Origin: Plasmodium coatneyi
Lineage: Eukaryota; Apicomplexa; Aconoidasida; Haemosporida; Plasmodiidae
NCBI RefSeq assembly: GCF_001680005.1
Contig: NC_033564.1
Coordinates: forward strand, 558,001-622,000
DNA: 64,000 nucleotides
Direction: 5' to 3'
Made by a program: the position numbers and the translations under genes. The notes under the pieces were generated by a model, which was given only the letters and a program-made list of their open reading frames with translations, did not search any database and was not told where the DNA came from. Positions 47,173 to 58,431 of the stretch are shown in pieces. The first letter of the stretch is position 1. Each line of letters starts with the position of its first letter.

Positions 47173-49693
47173 TCAATCCCTATACTTTATGTGTCTTAAT
47201 TTTTTTGTCGAAAGAACGTCAATAATGCTTGACGGATTTTTATGTCGAAAGGCAATTTCGTAGATTGTCCTGAATAAAGGAAATTCGTCTTTTAATTTGT
47301 GGTGCTCCAGCACAGAGTACACTTCCTTGGCGGTGTGGATGCCCTGAGGGGGGGTGATTCGAAGAGGGGGTGTATATGTGTGTCTCTTTACATGGGGGAG
47401 ATCGACAATACTAATAGCGTTGGAGCAGTCCAGCTGGTGTCGCACAGAAGCAGGAAGACGCGAAGGTGATTATTTTTAATGTGTAGGCACCTAAGTCCAT
47501 TCACCAGCCTTTTTATCGAATGGCCCATTTCGCTAGTGCAGAGCTTCCTCTAACGTTTAGCACATGCGGATGATGCGCAGTTATATACCTGAAGCTTCTG
47601 CCCGTTGAGGAGCTCCATTTCGATCTTATCCCAGGAATCCGTTCCGTTCCTTGTGGCGAACTCCCGTGCACATTTGAGGTTCCTACCCCCAAGACATGTC
47701 GTTATGAGATCAGCCAGGCCACAACTATCTAAAAAGGTTTCCTTAAAAAGGGAAAAGAAAAAAATTAATTCATTCGTCATTCGGTTTGTGCAGCAGAGTG
47801 ATTAATTCTCTCCTGTTCGGGGGATACTATATTTCCATTTTGGGTAGTCTATCTAGGCGGTGCGTCCATTTTTTTTTTCCCCCTTCGGTGCACTTACATC
47901 TAGAACGTTGGGGAAAAACAACCGGGCGAACCTCTTCATTTCGTCAAGGCCAATTCTGATAATGGCTGACTTTGTGTTATAGCTGTTCCTGGATGCATCC
48001 AGAAATCCCACTCCTAACGCGACTACGTTTTTCAACGCCCCGCATGTCTGCACAGTGCATGTGGGGGGGAAGTTGTAAAGGGGTTATGGGTACCGTGGGG
48101 AAGACGAACTAGCATTCACGGGTGTTGATATATAGAAATTCACCCCCCCCCAGTGGTATGTTTTTGGCACACTGCTTGCAGGCCTCACCTCCACCCCCGG
48201 CTTGTCCTGGACGCAGTTTATCTTGAAGTACGTCCTGTCGAACAGCTCCTGCCAGATCCCCGCATCATGGGCATCTTCAAATCCGATGGTGCTTTCGCTG
48301 AAGTTTTCCGTGGACAGCTCCTGCGGTTATCAAAGGGGGAAGTATTTTGGGACTGTATGTAAAAGAATGCTTGTCGAATTCGTGGCAAGCTGTTCACTAC
48401 ACCTGCAGGTAGGTATATTCCCCCGTGTGGCTTGCTCAATTGGGGCCTTCTCCACTTAGCACAAGGTGCAAATGAGTGGAGAACTCTATACATCCCCAAT
48501 GTAGTGAACAGTTGAAATTCCCCCTTTTTTAGGGTAAGATACATAAGAGGGGAAAAGGCCAATCTGGTACGCTTTTACAAAAACCTCAAGCGATATGCCT
48601 AGGTACTTGTACATACATTCGCTATGTTGGAGCCGGACAGAGCTGCGCACCGAATTTTTAGCTTGTCCTCAATTACACTGGATAGAAGCGTGGGCTTACA
48701 GTTGTCTATCTTGATTCCCTTCATTAGGCTTATCGCCTTTGCGTCTTTTTTGAGGTTTTCGTTTTTCACAATTTCGTTCAGCACGTTCTACAGGGGGGGA
48801 AGAAATCGGTAGAGGCGAAGTGCATTATGTTCGTAGTGCATGAACGTGGACTCCCTCACGAGTGCACATTTCCCATTATGGATGCCGCGTTGCGCCCGTC
48901 TGAGTTACCTCCAGGTACTGATGAGGCACTACGAAGATGAGCAAGTCGGCATCCTCAACCGCGTCCTTCAAATTCGAAGTGGCCACTACATTGTCCGGCA
49001 CCTTCATCCCCTTCATGTACTTTACGTTTTCCTTTTTCGTGTTGATAATGTTGCTTAATTTTTCGTTGTCTACAATTTCTTCCTTTACGTACATCCTAAC
49101 CTGTGTAAAGTGGCAAAGGGGGAAGGAGTGGTCTCTCACATGGATTGTCCTTTGAATGGGACGGAGGCATAGTTTCATGCGCACAAACATGTAAGTGAAT
49201 ACTGATTTATGTATTTATGCACCGCTCGCTAGATAGCTTTTTTTTTTTTTTTTTTTTTTTTTTACCAGTGGGTGGAATATTTTCGACTTGTGCGTATTCT
49301 CGGCGACGATTTTTGAAACGACGGTTCCCCAACTCCCACTGCCGATGACGGAAACCTGCGAGGGGGGGGGACGGAAGCGGAAAAAAATAGCAGCAAAACT
49401 AGGCATATTCCACCGAAAAATACTCTTACGTGTTAAAAAATGTATGTTTCTTTTTTTTTGTTAAAAGTTCAGTTCCTTCCGCAGGATCCTTTTCTATGGG
49501 TGCCCCAACAGTTACACACAGTTGTAACCATAAAATGTGGTGTCTCTTTTTCTTTTTTTTGGCTTACTTTAAGGGGGAGGTTGTTTGCAGCATTTGACAC
49601 GAGAGTGTTTCTACTGACGTTTGGTTGACTCCCGGAGAAGCAGGTTGCCAACTGGGGCACTAACAAGAGGTACGAAAGATAACACTTCATCAT
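47173..49693 (-). CDS. NAD-dependent glycerol-3-phosphate dehydrogenase, secretory leader
   Basis: Eight minus-strand exons: 49693..49568, 49355..49266, 49100..48909, 48787..48617, 48320..48189, 48047..47898, 47741..47589, 47343..47173; 394 aa, all introns phase 0. The enzyme interconverts dihydroxyacetone phosphate and glycerol-3-phosphate, the backbone for phospholipids. Motifs: NAD loop GSGSWG (47-52), catalytic Lys in CGALKN (K243), and LADLITTCLGGRN with the phosphate-binding Arg (R307). The first 42 residues form a hydrophobic signal-like leader (MKCYLSYLLLVPQLATC) plus a polar stretch, which suits apicoplast targeting. Apicoplast G3PDH has been shown in P. yoelii to matter for liver-stage development; linking this gene to it is an inference. 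It is convergent with CLK3 (139 bases between stops). Confidence 0.92.
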
Positions 49694-50992
49694 TTTGCTA
49701 AATAAAAAAAAAAAGGCATGGGACACTTATGTTGCAGCCTCTGAGCAGCGTTGGTGTAACTTGTGCGCAACATTCATTCCTTCCGTTCTACATAACCATG
49801 TAGGTAGAAAATCTCATCGCTTTTTCGAAGCCATAAATTTATGATTTTTTTTTTTTTTTTCCTTCATTTTTTACATTTGTATGCAGAACGGGAGGCAACG
49901 TAGGATTGTGTTTCCAAACAAATGTGTTGACGTTTTTTTTTAAAAAAAAAGGTGCATAGCAGGCAGGTGGCATTTCAAGTAGGTGTTGCCCCTTTACAAT
50001 TTGGTTAGACTTTCCCGGTCAGGCATGCAACAAAAAAGTGGCAACTTTAATTCAGATGATGTTTTTACCAAGTTAAAAAAGTTTTTTTATTTTTTTTTTA
50101 TTGTCAAATTACTGACAAAATTTTGGTACGCTCTGTTTGTTACACCTCTATTGAATGCGCTTCGAAAAAATTGAGAACTCGCGGGGGGAGGGAAAAACAA
50201 CAGGAGACATAACTATGTGCGAAGACATCACCTGCCTCTTAAATTGGCTTCCACCAAATTGGTACATTCTCTATTTTATGTTTGGGGTGATGAAGGGATG
50301 TGTCGTCTTTTTGGGGGGTTGTACTCCAAAAAAGCGAACGGAGGGGGTGCGCGGGGGACTTGGCCCACGTCCACCTGCTTATACATGTATGTATGTATTC
50401 TTTTTTTTTGCAACTCCGAACAAGTGCGCCGTCACAAAGAGGAGACAAAAGAAAGAGAAAATTACCCACTCTTATGTGTTCGCGTTTCATGTGCACAGGG
50501 GCGTTAGTGTTCTTCCCACTGTCAAAGAATGCTCTTTTTTCCCGCATGCATTAACACAGGTCAGTGTTTTCCTTTCCCGTCCAAGGAATACGAAGGAATG
50601 TGAGTTTCCTATTTTCCCGTCTCACCTGTCTTTGCCCCCTCAGCACAACCAGGGAGTTCCATTTAGCGAGTTCATCTCCCCATTCTGCTACGCAGCTACT
50701 TCGTTGCTCCGTCACTTCACCGCTGAGGGACACAACCTGGCGTGCGCAAAAATCCAAAATGGAAAAAAAAAAAAAAAAAAAAAAAAAGGATAATCAGACA
50801 ACTTTCACGACTTCCCCTCAAATGCACATTTTAACCTCCCTCCCCTGGCCCAGTGTGCACAGCTAGCAAAATAGGGCCACGCGAATTTCCCCCCCAACAC
50901 ACACCTTTCTGCTGGAAGGCTGTTTTACACCCAAACGGATTTACAACTCCTCAAAAATCAAACCGCGAAATAAAAATAAAAAGGATAACAGC
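49694..50992. promoter_or_regulatory. Divergent intergenic region
   Basis: About 1.3 kb between the start of the dehydrogenase (minus) and the filamin-repeat gene (plus). A 212-residue frame at 50155-50793 lacks any family signature, has Plasmodium-atypical Cys/Pro-rich composition and ends in a poly-A run, so I treat it as chance. Presumed shared promoter region. Confidence 0.45.
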
Positions 50993-53900
50993 ATGGAAAC
51001 AGTCGCTAAGGGGAATGTCAAAATGGAGGGAGTGACACAGAGAGAAGACAACTCTGATAAATTAAAGAAGAAAAAAAAAAAAAAAAAAAAAGTTAAAATT
51101 TGTGAAAACATTATATGTAAAAGGAGCCAGGGGGAGAATACTGCCCAGGGAAAAGACGCTGGAAAGGCTGAAGCAAAGTCAGCTAGAACGAATGAAGCCA
51201 AGACTGTGGGAACGGCCGCGGAAAAGGCCCCAAAGGTTCGGCACGCGGTGCTAGGCAAGTCGAAAGGAAGGAAGGTAAAGGGGGCCAAAGCGAAAGAGGC
51301 CAAGGCGAAAAAAACGCAGCTGAAAAAGGCGCAGCCAAAAGGTGATCATCCCAAAAATGATCGACCCGAAGGGGATCGGTTCAAAAGGGAGCAGCCACAA
51401 AATGCGCAACATAAGACAAAGGAAGTCGGATCTACCCTTAAGAAGGTGGCGGAGGGATCGGATTCCCCTGTGGAGGAGGATCCTCTTGGGGGCTGTCCCG
51501 GGGATATTCCATCGGTGAAGCGCAAAGGGGGGAACACTCAGGGAGATGTGTCCAAAGGTAAAAGGGGAAAAGATGAAAAGGCAAAAGGTGATAAACGAAA
51601 AAGGGATATAAAAACAGAGGCGCACAAAAATGAGAGGCGCGAAGTAACTCAACTGCGAAGTCACAACAGGGAACGCGCACCACGGGTGTGGGGGCTGCTA
51701 GACGGGTTAGGGGACGCCAAGGCGCTTTCCTGCACAGAATCATCCACACTATCGTTGGCATCAGGTACGTCAGAAAATTCGAGCCTCTACGGGGAGGAAG
51801 ACAACCTCATTGAAATATGCATTGGACAAGCAAAGCTAAACAGCCAACAGACAAACTGCTCCAATTATGTAGAGGCATTCTGTGTGTCCTACTTTGTGTA
51901 TGAAGACCCCCTAGAAATTTTCAGCCTATTTCAGGGAGTAAGTTGGCTACCAGAATTGAGAAACAGGTGTACCTCCCTAAACAGAATCGAATTTAAGCCA
52001 AAAAAAAATATCAAAAAAATTTACTCCTCCGCATATGTAAATATCAATCAGTGCGTACATCTAAGGAGGAGATATAATGAGGTCCTAAACATTGTAAACG
52101 ATGGGATCGCCTATGTTTTTATTTCCATCATTGGGATCAATTGGAAAGAGTATGAAGAGTTCTATCAGAGGGAATATGCCACCATGAACGGAGGAACAAC
52201 CGACCTCAACACTGCCTACATTAGAAGCGATACTGTTAAGCCGCTCAACCGATTTGACCACCCGTGGGGGGTAAACCCCAACATGGGTGAAGAGTATCAA
52301 AGGGGGGGTGAGCATATCTCACTTGTGAAAAACCTCGTCGAGAAGTACAAAAACGAAATAGAGTTAGAAATAAACTTCATGGGAGAGAAAAAAATGGTCA
52401 CAGAGAGGAATTACAAAAAATTTCTTCACATTTTAGGCTCATGCATTGTTCCTATAAAATTGTGTAATGGAGGAGAAGCAGAAAGGGTTCAGAAAATTTG
52501 CACTAGGGATAGCTACAATGTATACCCTCATGAAGTCATTCGATCCGTCTTGCACAACTACGTAGACCTGTTCAGAAAAGGCAGAAAGGCAAATTTGTTC
52601 CACCTCATTAGTAGGCATGAACAGGAGTTACTACCAGTGGGTCGTCTGAATCTTCAGAGCAAACAAGTGAAAAAGGATCTACCACCTCCAAGCGATGTCC
52701 TGGACGAAGAGGATATACTTCACAATTTGAGCAATCGAAATAGTAACGCACACAACATTGCAGAGAAAATTTTTAAATACATTACCATAAGAAGAACGAG
52801 TAAAACACCAGAAAAAGATGGCTTTGTAAAAAAAATAAAAAAATTGTGTTCCTACTTAGATGTAGAATTAAATAAAAAAGACCCAAAGTACATGAACGTG
52901 TCCTTTTCCTACTTTGAAAAATGTCTGCAAAAAATGGATGACATGAAGGAACAGGAAAAATTTAGTAAAAAAATTAGAAAAAAATTATTTAAAATGTTGG
53001 GACTATCAAAGAGGAAAATCCCAAACGGGTTCCATTCATCCGGTTGCAGAATTTTAGAAGTGCCTTGCTCACATCTAATTGTTTTTGTTCACTGTGTGTC
53101 CAACATAACGCTTAAATTGATCTCGCTAAAAAATTTTATGGACGTAAATCTCTTCCATGGGATCATATTTTGGGAGGAAGAGGGGAACAGTTTGCGTAAC
53201 TTTCAAAATGTAAAGGACAGAAAAAGGAGGACCATCAAATTGACATCGCGGGATGGGATCCAGGCTGACTACTACTTCGCAACGGAATGTGATGAAGGGG
53301 GTCGTAAAGTGGGGAGAGAAAAACAGGACGTCGTTTGTTTGAAGCTTAATTTTAGCACCCCTATCATCCTGCCTTACAACTACAACGCGTCTTCTTGCCG
53401 GTTAAATTTTGTCCTTTTTCACAACGGCACTCCGCTGCTTCGTTTGGCTGGTAGCGATGGAAGCTGCGGCTACGCCATAAACGATAACGTCCCGTTTAAC
53501 GAAGGGGACAAGGTAAAGAGGAGCCTCCAAATTCACCCGCATTATCTAAAAACGAATGGGTACGACCCCTTCACAGAAAATTCCAGACCCTTTGTTGAAC
53601 TTTCCTTCTACACACACCCAAGGAATAGCACATTCTTCCCTGCAGCCAAGTATAAACTGCTTTACAAAAATCAAATGAAGAACAACTTGGGGGAAGACAT
53701 TACTCTCTCCTCGTATGCAGCTCCTAATTTTGGAAGGGACAAATTGGTTTTTCACTTTTTCGATGACTTTTCGGATGACTTACCTGTGGGGAAAGCAAAT
53801 CGGGGGAATCATTTTAAGAGTTATTTCTTCGTGCCCGTTATGGGACGTGAAATACAAGACGGGTCTCCAGTGGGGAAGCGCTATGACTCTCCATCTAGGA

Positions 53901-56900
53901 ATGTCCAATCGAGCGTTGTCCGCATGCATGGTCAACGTGGGACCTCCCCTCTGGATGCTCCCCTCCAGGTGGTCCATTTCGCCGTGGCAGAGGGAGGGGG
54001 GCTCCAAGGGGGGGAAATAAATAAGTGGCACTCCTTCTACGTATACACAAAAAATGACAGAAAAAGAAATATATATGGAGGAAAGCACGTTCAAATTAGG
54101 ATACAAATAGAGCCGGTCGGTTATTTTCAATTGGACTATGCTGCTGACCGTGGTAGAAACGCAGAGGTAAAGGAAAACACCTTAAGTTGCTATGCACCTA
54201 ATAAGGGGCTGATGGGTACTGATCAGTTCTGCTTTAACTCCTTCAGTGGGATCCACGAACTGGTCGACTACAAAGTGGAGGATTTAAAGAATGGCACTTA
54301 CGAGGTGACATACCAGGTTCACAAAGTGGGAAGGAAGCTGCTCTACATCTTCTGTGACGGGATCAATGTGATTGGTTCTCCATACGAAATAGAGGCAACT
54401 CCCTGGGGTGCAGATCCCAAGTCGTGCAAAATTTTCGGAAAGGGGGCCACCCAGTGTTTGGCCACCCCCGTTCTGGACCTGTGTACTGGACCCTGGGTGG
54501 ATGGTCATGTAGACAAGCGGCAATGCGAGAAGAGGTCTACGCGGCAAGAGGCCAATCTGGGTGCCAATCTGGATGTTCCAATAGACGTTCCCCTTGCCTC
54601 GACTGATAAGAAGGCGGGTCTAGCGCCAAGTGAGGGGAATCTCGATGGAGCTACCCCAGCAGTACACCCAGGGGAGAATCACCCCTGTTATACTGCTAAC
54701 TGTGCCGCTCCCCATGGAGAAGACGATTTTCATATCATCTCCATAACAAAGCGGGAGGCGAGCACCGACCTGGGGGCGGGCAAAAGTGAAGAGGTGTCAG
54801 ATCCGTGTGCACGCGAAGAAGGGCTATCCAGCACATCGTCAGTAAGGAGAACCCCCTACTGTAGTGACAAAACGAACAAGCTTATTTCGCAGCCAAAATA
54901 TTACGATGAAATAAAAGGAGAGAACATAACCAAGATGGACAAAGAAAACAAGCAGAGGTTTGCTCATCTCCTGGAAGAAGCCCAAATGGTTAACACATTT
55001 ACAGTAATACTTTGTGATAAAAATGGGGTAAAGCTAAGTATCGGGAACGATAACGTAAAAGTGGTGGGAAAAAATGGCGCACAGATTAAGCGGGTCGTGG
55101 ACAACAGTGATGGGAGTTACACAGTTGAATATGTCACCCATTTTAAAAGGGAAGAGAAAATGAAAAAAATGTTTGACGATGAAGATATAGAAGAGGTACA
55201 AAATTTTTACGAAGAATTCCTCATAAACTGTAGTAGAAAAGGAAATGATAATTACATCATTGAAGAATTTCAAAGGAGGTTCGATCAGCGCATTCCCATA
55301 TGTTGCCAGATTCATGTCTACGTAAACGAGGTTGAAATGTTTGGGTCGCCAGTGAAACCTATAATTATGAACATACCACAGATACTCCATTTCTTTAATT
55401 TATATTTCCAGTTCACTTATTCAGGATTGTTACTAAAAAGTTTTGAATTTTTACTAAACTGTAATGACTACGAAGGGTGTATGAGGAGTCTTTCCTCATT
55501 TTATTCAACCTTCTTGGGGGGGGTGGACAGTGAAGAAGGGCACGCCAAGTGGACAAGGTCGAAGAGGTTGCCAACGTTGAACCGACTTGTACCCACCAAT
55601 GGAACTGATGAGAAAGTTAACGGTGAGAACTTCTTCTTTCAAATTCCGCTGAACGTGTTCGACTTGAGGAAGGGGGCCCTCACAGATAGTACCTTACCAG
55701 TGGGGGAGGTGGTGCAGTATACAAAAGGGGCCCCACTACAGGGAAGAGCAATCGCCAAAATGGATGAATCCTCATTCATGAATGAGTGGCTCCACATGCA
55801 CATGCAAAAATCAAAATTATCCAAAAAGGATGCGAAGTACGACCTGGGCATGAACCTGGCCTACTCCCTAAGCAACATAATTTTACAACACCTGATATAT
55901 TTGAAACAGTACAAATTTTTTATCAACTCCAAGCAGTATGAAAATGGCTTGCTCGAGAATAATATTCTGACGCAGTTTAGGAAGCTCCTGGAGGAGGAGT
56001 ACAACAAAATGTTTGCCTACCAAACGAATAACATCATAAAGTACTGCCAAAAAATTGGGAATGTTAAATTTAGCGGCTTGGAAGAATTAATAAAGGTTTA
56101 CAAAGGGATTGCATTTGAGTTGCGCAAATTGAAGAACAACGATCTGGCGGAAGAATTCGACAAATGCTGTGAACACATGTGTCAGGAGTTGTATCTTCAC
56201 AACATCGAGTCGAGTCTACTTAGGAAGGAAGCCACGTTGGACAAGTACGAACAAGTAATAGACCAGAAAATAGACAAGGTAAACCAAATCAAGGAAGGGC
56301 TCAAAAAATATGAACAGAAAGAGGTAGACATGGACAGAATCTCTAAACTGTGCAGCGTAAAAAGGGATAGAGCCATACAGACGAACGACTACCTGTCCAT
56401 GTCCCACAGGAAGAGCTTCTTAAGTGCCCTCATCAAATCGAGGAAGGATGAACCCTCAGCAGGGGAAGAAGCCCAAATGAAAAATGCACAATCAAACCAG
56501 CTCCACACGGAGGAAATGCAAATCCGGCACATGGTGAGGAAGTACTGGAGAAATGCATCCACCTATGACATATTTGTAAGTATAAAAAAAACAATGAATA
56601 ATTGCCCTCGACTGAAAACCTCCTTGGATGAAACGTTTAACTACTACAGCTGTAGTGTCAAGAAGGACAACAAAATGAAGGACTTTCAAATTAAAAAAAT
56701 GCAGGAAATAAAAATGGTGGAAAATCTAGACAATTTAAAAAAGATAGACCTAAATCAAGACAATAACAACCTACTCCCACATAACGACTTGAGTACCTTC
56801 CACCTGACGTACAACGCTTATGTAGCTCTGTTAATCGACTTACGATGTAACAAATATTTTATTAAAGATTTGGACAATATCCTTTGGCTGTTTGAAAAAT

Positions 56901-57907
56901 TTTCAATTCAGCACCATTCCTTTCGAAACCTTTACAACCCCTATGGATTTTTAAGAGTCATTCCAAAGTATCTCTTCATTGCTTTTGTTAGGGAATTGGC
57001 CTACTTAAATATGCTCTATGTCGTCTCTGAATGTGTGATCACCAATAGGGAGGATGAGAAAATATTCCTCAACACCAATCACCCTTCTCGGCTCTCCTCA
57101 TTTCATCATTTTGTTAAGTACCATTTTGTACCCTTTTATGAAGAACTTAGCTTGGAACCCAATTTTCAGAATTTTAAACAAAATTTAATTGAGCATAATG
57201 AGGAAGAGGTCGACCCGGATAGCACCAGGGACACATGTTCCTCTAAGGGTGGAGTCATCACCACCCCACATGTACATATAAACCTCCTTGATTTGGAGAC
57301 CTACTTCTATGATGAACTGCCTCTCCTTGTTCGGCACAGGAACTTCGACAAGACCTTCCCCCTTCTGTTTGATTATTACGCGGGTTTGTCTTCCTCGTGT
57401 GGCGCCCCAAGGAAGGAACATGCCGGGTCAGCAACTCAAGGGGAAGTCGTCCAGGGTGGGACCCCCTCTAACACAGCTAAAATGGCTAACACGGCTAACA
57501 CGGATAATATCGCAAACCAAGTTGGAGAAGGCGAACCTGGGCCGTGCCCCGAGAAGCACGTCTCCGTTGCCATCTTCATTCGATTCCTGCGCGAGTTTGG
57601 CATCATCCCGCACTTCTTTAGCAACCAAATGGCCATACACACACTGCAGTCCTTCATGCAAAAGAAGGGGAAAAAGAAACTAAATTACGAGGATTTCTCC
57701 CATGCTATACTTATATCCATCTGTGAGTGCGTGAAAAAAAACATCCTCACACAGTACAACATGCTCAAGGTGAATAATCAGCTGAACTCCAAAATTCAGA
57801 CGGAGAAAATTTTGAACCCAAGTTATATTCAATACGAGGCCAAGGAGTTAATCTACCTCTTCGGCTTCGCTGACATGCAGCTGGTGCGGTCCAAGCTGGT
57901 CGGGTAG
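50993..57907 (+). CDS. Giant filamin-repeat protein (2304 aa)
   Basis: Single exon. Residues 1-250 are Lys-rich and disordered, with a poly-Lys run (about 25-33) from an A tract. About 260-960 is a large conserved region of unknown fold. Two filamin/ABP280-type Ig repeats follow: about 1065-1155 (LKNGTYEVTYQV, then GINVIGSPYEIEA) and about 1330-1455 (NSDGSYTVEYV, then NEVEMFGSPVKP). A low-complexity linker lies between them. A likely coiled coil is at about 1735-1790. The C-terminal 450 residues are helical, with two blocks (near 1934, LTYNAYVALLIDLRCN; near 2188, SVAIFIRFLREFGIIP) of EF-hand-like spacing but no clear calcium loop. Filamin repeats usually serve as actin-linked or scaffold modules; there is no actin-binding CH pair here. 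Cytoskeletal role is an inference. Confidence 0.88.
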   Translation: METVAKGNVKMEGVTQREDNSDKLKKKKKKKKKVKICENIICKRSQGENTAQGKDAGKAEAKSARTNEAKTVGTAAEKAPKVRHAVLGKSKGRKVKGAKAKEAKAKKTQLKKAQPKGDHPKNDRPEGDRFKREQPQNAQHKTKEVGSTLKKVAEGSDSPVEEDPLGGCPGDIPSVKRKGGNTQGDVSKGKRGKDEKAKGDKRKRDIKTEAHKNERREVTQLRSHNRERAPRVWGLLDGLGDAKALSCTESSTLSLASGTSENSSLYGEEDNLIEICIGQAKLNSQQTNCSNYVEAFCVSYFVYEDPLEIFSLFQGVSWLPELRNRCTSLNRIEFKPKKNIKKIYSSAYVNINQCVHLRRRYNEVLNIVNDGIAYVFISIIGINWKEYEEFYQREYATMNGGTTDLNTAYIRSDTVKPLNRFDHPWGVNPNMGEEYQRGGEHISLVKNLVEKYKNEIELEINFMGEKKMVTERNYKKFLHILGSCIVPIKLCNGGEAERVQKICTRDSYNVYPHEVIRSVLHNYVDLFRKGRKANLFHLISRHEQELLPVGRLNLQSKQVKKDLPPPSDVLDEEDILHNLSNRNSNAHNIAEKIFKYITIRRTSKTPEKDGFVKKIKKLCSYLDVELNKKDPKYMNVSFSYFEKCLQKMDDMKEQEKFSKKIRKKLFKMLGLSKRKIPNGFHSSGCRILEVPCSHLIVFVHCVSNITLKLISLKNFMDVNLFHGIIFWEEEGNSLRNFQNVKDRKRRTIKLTSRDGIQADYYFATECDEGGRKVGREKQDVVCLKLNFSTPIILPYNYNASSCRLNFVLFHNGTPLLRLAGSDGSCGYAINDNVPFNEGDKVKRSLQIHPHYLKTNGYDPFTENSRPFVELSFYTHPRNSTFFPAAKYKLLYKNQMKNNLGEDITLSSYAAPNFGRDKLVFHFFDDFSDDLPVGKANRGNHFKSYFFVPVMGREIQDGSPVGKRYDSPSRNVQSSVVRMHGQRGTSPLDAPLQVVHFAVAEGGGLQGGEINKWHSFYVYTKNDRKRNIYGGKHVQIRIQIEPVGYFQLDYAADRGRNAEVKENTLSCYAPNKGLMGTDQFCFNSFSGIHELVDYKVEDLKNGTYEVTYQVHKVGRKLLYIFCDGINVIGSPYEIEATPWGADPKSCKIFGKGATQCLATPVLDLCTGPWVDGHVDKRQCEKRSTRQEANLGANLDVPIDVPLASTDKKAGLAPSEGNLDGATPAVHPGENHPCYTANCAAPHGEDDFHIISITKREASTDLGAGKSEEVSDPCAREEGLSSTSSVRRTPYCSDKTNKLISQPKYYDEIKGENITKMDKENKQRFAHLLEEAQMVNTFTVILCDKNGVKLSIGNDNVKVVGKNGAQIKRVVDNSDGSYTVEYVTHFKREEKMKKMFDDEDIEEVQNFYEEFLINCSRKGNDNYIIEEFQRRFDQRIPICCQIHVYVNEVEMFGSPVKPIIMNIPQILHFFNLYFQFTYSGLLLKSFEFLLNCNDYEGCMRSLSSFYSTFLGGVDSEEGHAKWTRSKRLPTLNRLVPTNGTDEKVNGENFFFQIPLNVFDLRKGALTDSTLPVGEVVQYTKGAPLQGRAIAKMDESSFMNEWLHMHMQKSKLSKKDAKYDLGMNLAYSLSNIILQHLIYLKQYKFFINSKQYENGLLENNILTQFRKLLEEEYNKMFAYQTNNIIKYCQKIGNVKFSGLEELIKVYKGIAFELRKLKNNDLAEEFDKCCEHMCQELYLHNIESSLLRKEATLDKYEQVIDQKIDKVNQIKEGLKKYEQKEVDMDRISKLCSVKRDRAIQTNDYLSMSHRKSFLSALIKSRKDEPSAGEEAQMKNAQSNQLHTEEMQIRHMVRKYWRNASTYDIFVSIKKTMNNCPRLKTSLDETFNYYSCSVKKDNKMKDFQIKKMQEIKMVENLDNLKKIDLNQDNNNLLPHNDLSTFHLTYNAYVALLIDLRCNKYFIKDLDNILWLFEKFSIQHHSFRNLYNPYGFLRVIPKYLFIAFVRELAYLNMLYVVSECVITNREDEKIFLNTNHPSRLSSFHHFVKYHFVPFYEELSLEPNFQNFKQNLIEHNEEEVDPDSTRDTCSSKGGVITTPHVHINLLDLETYFYDELPLLVRHRNFDKTFPLLFDYYAGLSSSCGAPRKEHAGSATQGEVVQGGTPSNTAKMANTANTDNIANQVGEGEPGPCPEKHVSVAIFIRFLREFGIIPHFFSNQMAIHTLQSFMQKKGKKKLNYEDFSHAILISICECVKKNILTQYNMLKVNNQLNSKIQTEKILNPSYIQYEAKELIYLFGFADMQLVRSKLVG

Positions 57908-58431
57908 TTGTAGCGCCAACCCTCGTTCGGTCGTAATGTGCCGTCATGGGGCGTCAGGCGTGTATGCCATTTCAGTGTCCCCTCCATCAGCGGGCACGCC
58001 AACATGGAGACAACCAACTGTACGTGGCGGGGAAATTATTGGAATATTTTTTCTTCAACTTACGCCCAGTTTGTTTACAATTTTTCCCCTTTTGTGTGCC
58101 TCTCCCCCCCGGGAGGCTACTTTTTAGTGCACACCTCCCCGTTTGTGTTTTTTTTTTTTTTTTTTTTTTTTGTGCGATTTGTGTGCCCCCGTTGGGAAGG
58201 TCACCTAACGACTTTTTTGTAACAAACATTGTGACCCATTTTGGGAGCTTAAGCAAACACTCCCCTTCTCCATCGCATGGCCCCTTTAAAATGGCAGAGC
58301 CACACAGGGAAAAAACATGTGGAAGAAAAACAACTGTGTAAAAATATGCACTCCTGGGCGTAATCCCGAATGTACGTGTGAAAAGCCAATCTGCGAAACG
58401 CAGGAATTCTCTCAAAAGAGCATTTAAAATA
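57908..58431. other. Intergenic, short
   Basis: Noncoding stretch with a 27-base poly-T run near 58150. The reading frame of the next gene is open back to 58378 without an ATG. Frames opposite it on the minus strand are shadows. Confidence 0.5.

Noticed and set aside
50155..50793. 212-residue + strand frame upstream of the filamin-repeat gene
   Set aside because: Atypical composition, overlaps equally long frames on both strands, ends in poly-Lys from an A run, no domain seen.
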